Origin: Siphonodentalium dalli
Taxonomy: Eukaryota > Mollusca > Scaphopoda > Gadilida > Siphonodentaliidae
Length of the DNA: 64,000 bases
Assembly (NCBI GenBank): GCA_032622095.1
Contig: CP136066.1
Location: 11,989,784-12,053,783, forward strand
Direction of reading: 5' to 3'
In this document: positions 47,317-58,408 of the stretch, piece by piece
Layout of the letters: every line of letters begins with the position of its first letter
Position numbering within the stretch: the stretch's first letter is position 1
Position numbers and translations under genes: made by a program
The notes under the pieces: model-generated
The model's input: only the letters and a program-made list of their open reading frames with translations
Told to the model about the DNA's origin: nothing
The model's database searches: none

Positions 47317-47797
47317 AGGTACTCAATCCGATCAGAGGGTCCCCATCTCAACAGATTCCAACAACAACAATCCGATCAGAGGGTCCTATATTACTATTTC
47401 TTTGGCTTTGGGCTGCTTTGGGGTTAAAAAATATTTGATTCGAGTCGAGGAACCCATCAAACAAAGCTCAGAGTTATTAGATATTGATTTTTGAAATTTG
47501 TTATTTTCTCGAGATGAGTACTAATAATTGCCCTTAGCTTCGTAATCTGCTCGAGATGTGTACACCAAAACACTATTCAAACAGACAAGGATGGGTAACT
47601 CTAAAATCAAGTGGTAATAATAACGCAATTTTGACCGTGTTCTGGGACAGAAAGAATAGAAATAACAAAACTTCAAATATCGATATCTGATCACCCTGTG
47701 CTTTGATTGGTAGGTTCCTCGACTCGAATCAATTATTTTTTACCCCCAAAGCCAAAGAAATAGTAATATAGGACCCTCTGATCGGATTGAGTACCTT
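47317..47797. mobile_element. Family E MITE, complete, TA flanked, 481 bp
   Basis: Ends aaggtactcaatcc / ggattgagtacctt flanked by TA. Long inverted arms (ctatattactatttctttgg, tcgagtcgaggaaccc and inverses). A short internal duplication lies near the left end. It inserted into the 26-bp repeat beside exon D. Confidence 0.87.
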
Positions 47798-47879
47798 TAA
47801 ATGCTTGAAGGTCGGAGGTTTATTAAATGCTTGAAGGTCGGCGGTTTATTAAATGCTTGAAGGTCGGAGGTTTATTCAC
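47798..47879 (-). repeat. 26-bp triplication at the exon D donor
   Basis: tttattaaatgcttgaaggt plus cgg(a/c)gg occurs three times; the last copy runs into the donor (gtgaat) of exon D. Confidence 0.93.
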
Positions 47880-48021
47880 CTTTTTGATGGAGTCCCTTTC
47901 GCTCGTATAGAATTATCAGTTCGCTATACTTCTCCCTCCTCTTTAGAACCCTCTCGCTCTCCTCCACATGACAACAGTTATCCTTCAGTCGTAACAGTGG
48001 GGCCACCAGCGCATCATTCGT
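47880..48021 (-). CDS. VPS39: VPS39 exon D
   Basis: 142 nt (residues 137-183 plus one base). Acceptor ttttttccag, donor gtgaat. Begins TNDALVAPLLRLKDN and continues through EESERVLK to KYSELIILYERKGLHQK, collinear with human Vps39_1 ('TNVALVAPLLRLENN', 'KYSELIILYEKKGLHEK'). This exon is the apparent parent of the 99-bp satellite that fills the intron on its 5' side. Its donor side also carries a 26-bp intronic triplication (47797-47879). Confidence 0.95.
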
Positions 48022-48640
48022 CTGGAAAAAAATATTAACTGTACAAAAATATCACATAAAATAGGCGCTACCAGCACATTATTCATCTGGAAAAAAATAT
48101 CACATAAAATAGGTGCTACCAACACACACATCATTCATCTGGAGAAAAAATATCACGTAAAATAAGTATGAAAGCCGAAGGTTGTTGCTAATTGCTAGTT
48201 GCTTGTTGCTTGTTGCAGACTGTACAATAACCAATGACATTCAACTTCACAAAACGCGATTTGGCACATGTATTCCCTACTATTGGTTTACATTTCAAAT
48301 GAATGTCTGACTGAAATTGGTTTTAACATTACTGATAAGTGACGGAATGCTGGATTTTTTCAAGGTGCCTTTGATCAACCCGAATAATTAATCGACGACG
48401 CATGTAGGGGGGGGGGGGGGGGTCTTGTGATTTGTTTATAACTAACATTCAGTCTGTGATGCCGGATTACATTGGTCATTATCCCAACTAGCAACAAACA
48501 ACTAGCAATTGGCAACTAGCAACAAGCATGTGCCCTTCGGCTTTTCATAAATATGAGCTGCCAGAGCAACATTCATCTGATCAAAAATATCACATTACAA
48601 TAGGCGCTACCAGCACATCATAGATCTGAAAAACATCAAA
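48022..48640 (-). repeat. Short diverged copies of the exon D acceptor region, with a MITE insert
   Basis: Two ~50-bp units at 48063-48160 and more at 48550-48640 repeat gctaccagcacattattcat, ctggaaaaaaatatcacata. This is the first ~20 nt of exon D plus its acceptor and pyrimidine tract. They are interrupted at 48169-48547 by another element. These older, variable copies bridge exon D and the homogeneous 99-bp satellite. Confidence 0.9.
48169..48547. mobile_element. TA-type MITE with 16-G run
   Basis: Inverted arms tgaaagccgaagg / ccttcggcttttca and gctagttgcttgttgc / gcaactagcaacaagc, with TA at each edge. Contains a run of 16 G (48407-48422). Inserted within exon-derived repeats. Confidence 0.78.
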
Positions 48641-51600
48641 TAATAGGTGCTACCAGCACATCATTCCTCTTAAAAACAACATGACATACCAATAGGTGCT
48701 CTGAAAATATCATACAAAAATAGTTATCCTTCTGTGATAACAGAGTCACCACAAGTGAGTCATTCCTCTTAAAAACAACATGACATACCAATAGGTGCTC
48801 TGAAAATATCATACAAAAATAGTTATCCTTCTGTGATAACACAGGCACCACAAGTGAGTCATTCCTCTTAAAAACAACATGACATACCAATAGGTGCTCT
48901 GAAAATATCATACAAAAATAGTTATCCTTCTGTGATAACACAGGCACCACAAGTGAGTCATTCCTCTTAAAAACAACATGACATAACAATAGGTGCTCTG
49001 AAAATATCATACAAAAATAGTTATCCTTCTGTGATAACACAGGCACCACAAGTGAGTCATTCCTCTTAAAAACAACATGACATACCAATAGGTGCTATGA
49101 AAATATCATACAAAAATAGTTATCCTTCTGTGATAACAGAGGCACCACAAGTGAGTCATTCCTCTTAAAAACAACATGACATACCAATAGGTGCTCTGAA
49201 AATATCATACAAAAATAGTTATCCTTCTGTGATAACAGAGGCACCACAAGTGAGTCATTCATCTGAAAAACAACATCACATACCAATAGGTGCTCTGAAA
49301 ATATCATACACAAATAGTTATCCTTCTGTGATAACAGAGGCACCACAAGTGAGTCATTCCCCTTAAAAACAACATGACATATCAACAGGTGCTCTGAAAA
49401 TATCATACAAAAATAGTTATCCTTCTGTGATAACACAGGCACCACAAGTGAGTCATTCCTCTTAAAAACAACATGACATAACAATAGGTGCTCTGAAAAT
49501 ATCATACAAAAATAGTTATCCTTCTGTGATAACAGAGGCACCACAAGTGAGTCATTCATCTTAAAAACAACATGACATAACAATAGGTGCTCTGAAAATA
49601 TCATACAAAAATAGTTATCCTTCTGTGATAACACAGGCACCACAAGTGAGTAATTCCTCTTAAAAACAACATGACATAACAATAGGTGCTCTGAAAATAT
49701 CATACAAAAATAGTTATCCTTCTGTGATAACAGAGGCACCACAAGTGAGTCATTCCCCTTAAAAACAACATGACATACCAATAGGTGCTCTGAAAATATC
49801 ATACAAAAATAGTTATCCTTCTGTGATAACAGAGGCACCACAAGTGAGTCATTCCTCTTAAAAACAACATGACATAACAATAGGTGCTCTGAAAATATCA
49901 TACAAAAATAGTTATCCTTCTGTGATAACACAGGCACCACAAGTGAGCCATTCCTCTTAAAAACAACATGACATACCAATAGGTACTCTGAAAATATCAT
50001 ACAAAAATAGTTATCCTTCTGTGATAACAGAGGCACCACAAGTGAGTCATTCCTCTTAAAAACAACATGACATACCAACAGGTGCTCTGAAAATATCATA
50101 CAAAAATAGTTATCCTTCTGTGATAACAGAGGCACCACAAGTGAGTCATTCCTCTTAAAAACAACATGACATACCAATAGGTGCTCTGAAAATATCATAC
50201 AAAAATAGTTATCCTTCTGTGATAACAGAGGCACCACAAGTGAGTCATTCCTCTTAAAAACAACATGACATAACAATAGGTGCTCTGAAAATATCATACA
50301 AAAATAGTTATCCTTCTGTGATAACACAGGCACCACAAGTGAGCCATTCCTCTTAAAAACAACATGACATAACAATAGGTGCTCTGAAAATATCATACAA
50401 AAATAGTTATCCTTCTGTGATAACACAGGCACCACAAGTGAGCCATTCCTCTTAAAAACAACATGACATAACAATAGGTGCTCTGAAAATATCATACAAA
50501 AATAGTTATCCTTCTGTGATAACACAGGCACCACAAGTGAGCCATTCCTCTTAAAAACAACATGACATACCAATAGGTACTCTGAAAATATCATACAAAA
50601 ATAGTTATCCTTCTGTGATAACAGAGGCACCACAAGTGAGTCATTCCTCTTAAAAACAACATGACATACCAACAGGTGCTCTGAAAATATCATACAAAAA
50701 TAGTTATCCTTCTGTGATAACAGAGGCACCACAAGTGAGTCATTCCTCTTAAAAACAACATGACATACCAACAGGTGCTCTGAAAATATCATACAAAAAT
50801 AGTTATCCTTCTGTGATAACAGAGGCACCACAAGTGAGTCATTCATCTGAAAAACAACATCACATACCAATAGGTGCTCTGAAAATATCATACAAAAATA
50901 GTTATCCTTCTGTGATAACAGAGGCACCACAAGTGAGTCATTCCTCTTAAAAACAACATGACATACCAATAGGTGCTCTGAAAATATCATACAAAAATAG
51001 TTATCCTTCTGTGATAACAGAGGCACCACAAGTGAGTCATTCCTCTTAAAAACAACATGACATACCAATAGGTGCTCTGAAAATATCATACAAAAATAGT
51101 TATCCTTCTGTGATAACAGAGGCACCACAAGTGAGTCATTCCTCTTAAAAACAACATGACATACCAACAGGTGCTCTGAAAATATCATACAAAAATAGTT
51201 ATCCTTCTGTGATAACAGAGGCACCACAAGTGAGTCATTCCTCTTAAAAACAACATGACATACCAACAGGTGCTCTGAAAATATCATACAAAAATAGTTA
51301 TCCTTCTGTGATAACAGAGGCACCACAAGTGAGTCATTCATCTGAAAAACAACATCACATACCAATAGGTGCTCTGAAAATATCATACAAAAATAGTTAT
51401 CCTTCTGTGATAACAGAGGCACCACAAGTGAGTCATTCCTCTTAAAAACAACATGACATACCAATAGGTGCTCTGAAAATATCATACAAAAATAGTTATC
51501 CTTCTGTGATAACAGAGGCACCACAAGTGAGTCATTCCTCTTAAAAACAACATGACATACCAATAGGTGCTCTGAAAATATCATACAAAAATAGTTATCC

Positions 51601-53840
51601 TTCTGTGATAACAGAGGCACCACAAGTGAGTCATTCCTCTTAAAAACGACATGACATACCAATAGGTGCTCTGAAAATATCATACAAAAATAGTTATCCT
51701 TCTGTGATAACACAGGCACCACAAGTGAGTCATTCCTCTTAAAAACAACATGACATACCAATAGGTGCTCTGAAAATATCATACAAAAATAGTTATCCTT
51801 CTGTGATAACAGAGGCACCACAAGTGAGTCATTCCTCTTAAAAACAACATGACATACCAATAGGTGCTCTGAAAATATCATACAAAAATAGTTATCCTTC
51901 TGTGATAACACAGGCACCACAAGTGAGTCATTCCTCTTAAAAACAACATGACATACCAATAGGTGCTCTGAAAATATCATACAAAAATAGTTATCCTTCT
52001 GTGATAACAGAGGCACCACAAGTGAGTCATTCCTCTTAAAAACAACATGACATACCAATAGGTGCTATGAAAATATCATACAAAAATAGTTATCCTTCTG
52101 TGATAACACAGGCACCACAAGTGAGTCATTCCTCTTAAAAACAACATGACATACCAATAGGTGCTCTGAAAATATCATACAACAATAGTTATCCTTCTGT
52201 GATAATAGAGGCACCACAAGTGAGTCATTCATCTGAAAAACAACATGACATACCAATAGGTGCTCTGAAAATATCATACAAAAATAGTTATCCTTCTGTG
52301 ATAACACAGGCACCACAAGTGAGTCATTCCTCTTAAAAACAACATGACATACCAATAGGTGCTCTGAAAATATCATACAAAAATAGTTATCCTTCTGTGA
52401 TAACACAGGCACCACAAGTGAGTCATTCCTCTTAAAAACAACATGACATACCAACAGGTGCTCTGAAAATATCATACAAAAATAGTTATCCTTCTGTGAT
52501 AACAGAGGCACCACAAGTGAGTCATTCCTCTTAAAAACAACATGACATAACAATAGGCGCTCTGAAAATATCATACAAAAATAGTTATCCTTCTGTGATA
52601 ACACAGGCACCACAAGTGAGTCATTCCTCTTAAAAACAACATGACATACCAATAGGTGCTCTGAAAATATCATACAAAAATAGTTATCCTTCTGTGATAA
52701 CAGAGGCACCACAAGTGAGTCATTCCTCTTAAAAACAACATGACATACCAACAGGTGCTCTGAAAATATCATACAAAAATAGTTATCCTTCTGTGATAAC
52801 ACAGGCACCACAAGTGAGTCATTCATCTGAAAAACAACATGACATACCAATAGGTGCTCTGAAAATATCATACAAAAATAGTTATCCTTCTGTGATAACA
52901 CAGGCACCACAAGTGAGTCATTCCTCTTAAAAACAACATGACATACCAATAGGTGCTCTGAAAATATCATACAAAAATAGTTATCCTTCTGTGATAACAC
53001 AGGCACCACAAGTGAGTCATTCCTCTTAAAAACAACATGACATACCAACAGGTGCTCTGAAAATATCATACAAAAATAGTTATCCTTCTGTGATAACAGA
53101 GGCACCACAAGTGAGTCATTCCTCTTAAAAACAACATGACATAACAATAGGCGCTCTGAAAATATCATACAAAAATAGTTATCCTTCTGTGATAACACAG
53201 GCACCACAAGTGAGTCATTCCTCTTAAAAACAACATGACATACCAACAGGTGCTCTGAAAATATCATACAAAAATAGTTATCCTTCTGTGATAACAGAGG
53301 CACCACAAGTGAGTCATTCCTCTTAAAAACAACATGACATAACAATAGGCGCTCTGAAAATATCATACAAAAATAGTTATCCTTCTGTGATAACACAGGC
53401 ACCACAAGTGAGTCATTCCTCTTAAAAACAACATGACATACCAACAGGTGCTCTGAAAATATCATACAAAAATAGTTATCCTTCTGTGATAACAGAGGCA
53501 CCACAAGTGAGTCATTCCTCTTAAAAACAACATGACATACCAACAGGTGCTCTGAAAATATCATACAAAAATAGTTATCCTTCTGTGATAACACAGGCAC
53601 CACAAGTGAGTCATTCCTCTTAAAAACAACATGACATACCAATAGGTGCTCTGAAAATATCATACAAAAATAGTTATCCTTCTGTGATAACAGAGGCACC
53701 ACAAGTGAGTCATTCCTCTTAAAAACAACATGACATACCAATAGGTGCTCTGAAAATATCATACAAAAATAGTTATCCTTCTGTGATAACAGAGGCACCA
53801 CAAGTGAGTCATTCCTCTTAAAAACAACATGACATAACAA
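48641..53840 (-). repeat. 99-bp satellite derived from VPS39 exon D and its acceptor, ~52 copies
   Basis: The unit on the gene strand contains gttgtttttaag then AGGAATGACTCACTTGTG, GTGCCTCTGTTATCACAG, AAGGATAACTAT. Translation RNDSLVVPLLSQKDNY parallels exon D TNDALVAPLLRLKDNC in the same frame (about 36 of 48 nt identical). Some units (near 49257, 50843, 51340, 52230, 52827) retain a consensus acceptor tgtttttcag|ATGAATGAC. The unit length is invariably 99 bp, so the frame stays open for 5.2 kb apart from two stops (near 49094 and 52064), each from the same change in the TTTTCAGAG motif. Higher-order spacing is exact (aggcgctc at 52555, 53149, 53347: 6 and 2 units). Confidence 0.95.
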
Positions 53841-53967
53841 TAACTATTATATTTTCATCAACTTTTTACATTAAAATATAAATTGTTTCCTCACTCCCAA
53901 AAGACAGAACATGTTATTCCAATCTAAAAATGTTTTTCCTACTCTCAGCACTACGGCATGACGTCAT

Positions 53968-54980
53968 ATTGTTTTGCGTTATTCGGTATACTTCCATGTT
54001 ATTTTTTGCGTTATTCGGTATACTTCCATGTTATTTTTTGCGTTATTCGGTATACTTGCATGTTATTTTTTGCGTTATTCGGTATACTTCCATGTTATTT
54101 TTGCGTTATTCGGTATACTTGCATGTTATTTTTTGCGTTATTCGGTATACTTCCATCTTATTTTTTGCGTTATTCGGTATACTTCCATGTTATTTTTGCG
54201 TTATTCGGTATACTTGCATGTTATTTTTTGCGTTATTCGGTATACTTCCATCTTATTTTTTGCGTTATTCGGTATACTTCCATGTTATTTTTGCGTTATT
54301 CGGTATACTTCCATGTATTTTTGCGTTATTCGGTATACTTCCATGTTATTTTTGCGTTATTCGGTATACTTCCATGTTATTTTTGCATTATTCGGTATAC
54401 TTGAATGTTATTTTTGCGTTATTCGGTATACTTCCATGTTATTTTTGCGTTATTCGGTATACTTACATGTTATTTTTGCATTACTCGGTATACTTGCATG
54501 TTATTTTTGCGTTATTCGGTATACTTCCATGTTATTTTTGCGTTATTCGGTATACTTCCATGTTATTTTTGCGTTATTCGGTATACTTACATGTTATTTT
54601 TGCGTTACTCGGTATACTTCCATGTTATTTTTGCGTTATTCGGTATACTTCCATGTTATTTTTGCGTTATTCGGTATACTTCCATGTTATTTTTGCGTTA
54701 TTCGGTATACTTCCATGTTATTTTTGCGTTATTCGGTATACTTCCATGTTATTTTTGCGTTATTCGGTATACTTCCATGTTATTTTTGCGTTATTCGGTA
54801 TACTTCCATGTTATTTTTTGCGTTATTCGGTATACTTGCATGTAATTTTTTGCGTTATTCGGTATACTTGCACGTTATTTTTTGCGTTATTCGGTATACT
54901 TGCACGTTATTTTTTGCGTTATTCGGTATACTTGCACGTTATTTTTTGCGTTATTCGGTATACATGCGCGTTATTTTAAC
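53968..54980. repeat. 31-32-bp minisatellite, about 32 copies
   Basis: Unit tgcgttattcggtatacttc, catgttattt(t/tt). The 31/32-bp alternation moves the frame, yet all three plus frames stay mostly open because the unit has few stops. Apparent long proteins here are artefacts. Single-base variants (ttcat, ttgcat, ttacat) are scattered. Confidence 0.96.
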
Positions 54981-55030
54981 AGAAAAGGGTGATGGTGTTG
55001 TAGCTTTAAGAACATGTTAGGTCTAACCAT

Positions 55031-55177
55031 GAATCCTTGAAATAGTGTCTGTCATTTGCAGAATGAGGTCCCCAGAGGGTGAATTTAATGATGCTACCCC
55101 GCATAGCGGGCTAGATTCACCAAATTCACCCTCTGGGGACCTCATTCTGCAAATGACAGACACTATTTCAAGGCTTG
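55031..55177. mobile_element. Family H MITE, short form with TSD
   Basis: Starts gaatccttgaaatagtgtct, ends agacactatttcaaggcttg. Target duplication ctaaccat / ctaaccgt (7 of 8). Single hairpin. Confidence 0.92.
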
Positions 55178-55240
55178 CTAACCGTGTGTTCCATTATGGT
55201 CTGGGTCGTAAAAAACTGATATAGAAAATATAATAAACAC

Positions 55241-55385
55241 AACAGTTAACTGTTCTGAGTAGCGTACAGGGTTTCTCCTTGAGTGAGATGCGAGGATTAT
55301 TTTCACTGGACTAGCGCCTCATAAAAATAATCCTCCGCATCTCACTAGAGGAGAAAATCTGCAGCTACTCAGAAAAGTTAACTAT
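55241..55385. mobile_element. Palindromic MITE
   Basis: Arms aacagttaactgttctgagt / actcagaaaagttaact, with inner arms gagatgcgaggattatttt / aaaataatcctccgcatctc. Flanks not resolved. Confidence 0.75.
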
Positions 55386-55429
55386 TGTCTATTTATCAAT
55401 TAGTCATAATGTCTATGATTTTGCCAGAG

Positions 55430-55559
55430 CTAGCTATGACAGCAGATTAAATAATTTACATGTAGGTAACATTTGAGGAGCGGTGTCTGTGATAGTTATG
55501 ATGGCAGCATTATATAATTTACCTGTAGGTAACTATGATGGCAGCATTATATAATTTAC
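55430..55559 (-). repeat. Duplicated exon C 3' end and donor, two extra copies
   Basis: aatttacctgtaggtaac with atgatggcagcattatat recurs around 55495-55559. An older copy at 55460-55497 includes ~36 nt of exon C (gene strand ATCACAGACACCGCTCCT..., against ATAGACACCACTCTCCTG). Donor-like TACCTACA(G/T)|gtaaat is present in each. Confidence 0.92.
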
Positions 55560-55691
55560 CTGTAGGTAGCATTTCAGGAGAGTGGTGTCTATGATTTGCC
55601 GGAGTTGTTTCTTGGGAGTTTTCGCAATACTGCTCTCAACAATCGGTGTATTTATCATCTCGCGATTAGAATCTTTGAGAGAATGTCGAAT
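55560..55691 (-). CDS. VPS39: VPS39 exon C
   Basis: 132 nt, exactly 44 codons (residues 93-136). Acceptor acattttag, donor gtaaat. The C-terminal half reads KKQLRQIIDTTLLKCYLQ, matching the start of the Vps39_1 domain (human 'KKKLLQIIDTTLLKCYLH'). The N-terminal half is a variable linker, as in other animals. The donor region is repeated twice more just downstream (55460-55559). Confidence 0.95.
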
Positions 55692-56262
55692 CTAAAATGA
55701 AACATAAAAGGTCACTGGCCACACATCCCTCAACATGAGGTGGTTATTAGGTCACTGACCACACATCCCCCAACAAGAGGTGGTTATTTTGGGGCATTGT
55801 TTTTTTTTTAGAACAAAAAAGTCAAATTCTGGCAAAAATTTGATTCCAGCTTGACAATGACCTGCGTGTTTACAAAGGTGAACTGAATCACACACAACAA
55901 ATATCAAGAGATTCTTCGAAGATTGCTCAAGTTATCTTTTAGATATCAGAAAAACTAGGATTTCTAAGTAAAAAAAATATGCATAATTCCATTAAAAAAT
56001 CATTATGTCAATGATCGAATTCGACCTTCACTTGTATTTTCTGTAAGCCATTTACCAAATATTTAGAAATTCTGTTATGGTAACCATTGTTCAAGTTATC
56101 ATCCGAACACTCCAAAAAATTATTATTTACTCAAAAAATTTATTATTTCTAAGTGAAAAAAAGAGGCATAAAAAATCATCCGACTGTGACCAAATCCGAA
56201 CTGGCCTGTGTGTTCTCAAATATCAACTACATAGCAAATCCCATGGCTTATATTGTTAAATA
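55692..56262. other. Intron with dispersed repeat fragment
   Basis: Short two-copy repeat ggtcactggccacacatccc (55708-55785). 56190-56250 carries one diverged unit of the 45-bp repeat seen at 36600. No gene. Confidence 0.6.
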
Positions 56263-56436
56263 CAGTAATTCCCTAAATAATTGACTCCTTAACCACAGCA
56301 GAATTATGGGTAACTTTTCAGGATTTAGTCGGAAATATGACTTGTTGCTATTCATCGGAAAGCTCTGTGACTAAATCCTGAAAAATTACCCATAATTCTG
56401 CTGTGGTTAAGGAGTCGATTATTTAGGGCATTACTG
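56263..56436. mobile_element. TA-flanked palindromic MITE, 174 bp
   Basis: Ends cagtaattccctaaataatt / aattatttagggcattactg type, flanked by TA. ~70-bp arms with gactccttaaccacagcaga and inverse. Tc1/mariner-type. Confidence 0.88.
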
Positions 56437-56743
56437 TACATGTAAGAGTAAGTGTTTCATAACAGGGGTGTTTTTCAAAAATAGTTAGTTAAAAGTGTTA
56501 TCTATATAATGTTATACAGACATAATATGATGAGGATGCTGGCCCCTATGACAGTTAAATCGAAACAGATTACCATTGTTCACATAGAAGAAAGTAAGTA
56601 GCCCTCAATCAAATGGTTTCATACATTACAATGTATTACAAGTAGCTTGGACACTAAAATCCATAACCTTCAATTTAATCATCTAAGAGCTCTGTGGCCC
56701 CTAAAGTTCAATCGACCATGACAATATGAACAAATGGGAAAAT

Positions 56744-57662
56744 TGGAGGTGCCACGGTTATTGATTTTGATAAATCGATAATCGGTTGTCAATAATCGAC
56801 TATAATCGATTAATCAGACCTAATATTAATAACATCAGTGGAAGTATTCCGTAATATGGCCTATTGGCTGGGTGCGGATTAACTGATGTCGTTGGTTGTT
56901 TCAGACATCGGCTGATGTAATTGTTATGTTAATAAAGTGGATCATAAACCACCGGTAATAACTAATGAGCATAATGTATTCAATACCAGCACAGTTCTCG
57001 GCAATGTCATGATTATAATATTTCTGAGTTCATTAGAATGAATGTAGCAATTAATTTCAGTGTTATGAATAGCCAAACATACAAACAATATGAAAGCAGG
57101 AATGCACGACAGACCGAAAAGAAGGAATCTAATGTTACGGAAACTATATAAGTTTCAGCAGCTGGAATAACAATCACAAAGGTGGACACCCACCTGCAAA
57201 TTTCAGGACTCAGAACAAGTTAAGTAGTTGATAATAGTCAGTTTCATTCACCATCACAACTCCAATCAAGAGTGAGTGCATTCAGTTCATTGAACACAAT
57301 GACGGTCGGCATATTTCAAAGATGTAGTGCCGCCTTTCATGTAGAAATATACAATGATGTCGCCATAAGTACAAAGCTGCAGCGCCGCCAATTTCTAGAT
57401 TATACAACGACCCGAAAAGTAACCATGTCGCATCATCAAATGAACTGCCGACTGTTTGCAACATATTGTTGGAATCTCTTTGATATGCGTTCAAAGGTTG
57501 TTAACCCCTCAGTTGTAGATTAAACTGTATAAACAAACACAGTATTCAATATTACCAGACATTTTCCAACATCCGAAAATACACAGATTAAATGATGATG
57601 TAAATGGTATTATTGGGTTTATCAACGGTCATCGATTATACCATTAATTGTGGCAGCCCCTA
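56744..57662. mobile_element. hAT-type element with perfect TSD, 919 bp
   Basis: 8-bp direct repeats gggaaaat at 56736-56743 and 57663-57670. Ends tggaggtgccacgg / ttgtggcagccccta relate it to 43974-44866. Subterminal aatcgat motifs (gataatcggttgtcaataat) as in that element. Interior frames of 70-83 codons show no recognisable transposase. Confidence 0.88.
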
Positions 57663-57758
57663 GGGAAAATAAGGTTCCTGGAAAAAAGCTGCACCAAGTA
57701 TTAACAATATCTGCCATCAACAACACTTTCTACAATTTCTCGATTTTCAAGAAAAACT

Positions 57759-57838
57759 TTCTGATCTGAATTAAGTAGTCGATGAGGAAAAGTATTCCTT
57801 TCTCTATGAGAGACAGGATGCCTTCCTCTAGTTCTCAC
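57759..57838 (-). pseudogene. Broken tandem copy of VPS39 exon B 3' end
   Basis: Gene strand: GAACTAGAGGAAGGCATCC, TGTCTCTCATAGA, an insertion, then GACTACTTAATTCAG. It begins within 5 nt of the true donor and repeats the last ~45 nt of exon B with ~25 extra nt inside. Confidence 0.92.
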
Positions 57839-57978
57839 CTGAGTTAAGTAGTCTATGAGAGACAGGATGCCTTTCTCGAGTTCTCCGCCTTCGAGGTCTG
57901 GGAGCTCCGGGTATTCTAGTTGGTTTCTGTAATCTTGAGGTAAGAGATTTGGGTAAAGCCCTATCACGTGTGATGGAT
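57839..57978 (-). CDS. VPS39: VPS39 exon B
   Basis: 140 nt, acceptor tttcgtacag, donor gtgaga. Encodes residues 46-92, including PSHVIGLYPNLLPQDYRNQL and the end SLIDYLTQ. This is the most conserved VPS39 signature in the window (human 'DPTHVMGLYPDLLPTDYRKQL' and 'ALIDYLTQ'). Immediately 3' of the donor (57759-57838) lies a broken second copy of the last ~45 nt of this exon, carrying an internal insertion. The exon begins in phase 1 after exon A and ends on a codon boundary. Confidence 0.95.
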
Positions 57979-58408
57979 CTGTACGAAACAATATATACAA
58001 TTAACTTGATAATCAATCATTCAAAAATGTCTGATGATCACATGTTTTATGAAAGTAATAAGTCCAGGTCTTTAAACTCCCATGAATTCAAGTCAGTAAA
58101 TGTTTTGTCTAAAATATGGATATGCACCCAATATAAACAGGAGAATTCATTTTCTGTCATTGCATGTTTATATATTACTGAGAAACACTGAAATAATACC
58201 ACATTTATATCTATGAAATATTATCTGAGAACACATAATTTTCTGTATTTGCATGTTTATATATATGTGAGAAACACTGAAATTCGTTTGTGGAGATATT
58301 AAGAAAATAACTTTAACACGTTTAGGTATGTGATTGAATAGAAGTTACCAGTCAATGTGTTAACGAACAGCCTTTGACGGACATTTAACTAAACAGAGAT
58401 TTCCGTTC
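57979..58408. other. Intron, no gene recognised
   Basis: AT-rich; two copies of gcatgtttatatatta...gagaaacactgaaat near 58165 and 58250. Nothing else seen. Confidence 0.5.

Noticed and set aside
49095-52058. 987-codon repeat protein as an independent gene
   Set aside because: It is the exon-derived 99-bp satellite read in the parental frame. No promoter, no unique sequence and two in-array stops; reported as a satellite and a finding, not a gene.
53930-55020. Three overlapping ~350-codon frames
   Set aside because: All plus frames are open because the 31-32-bp unit has few stops; typical minisatellite artefact.
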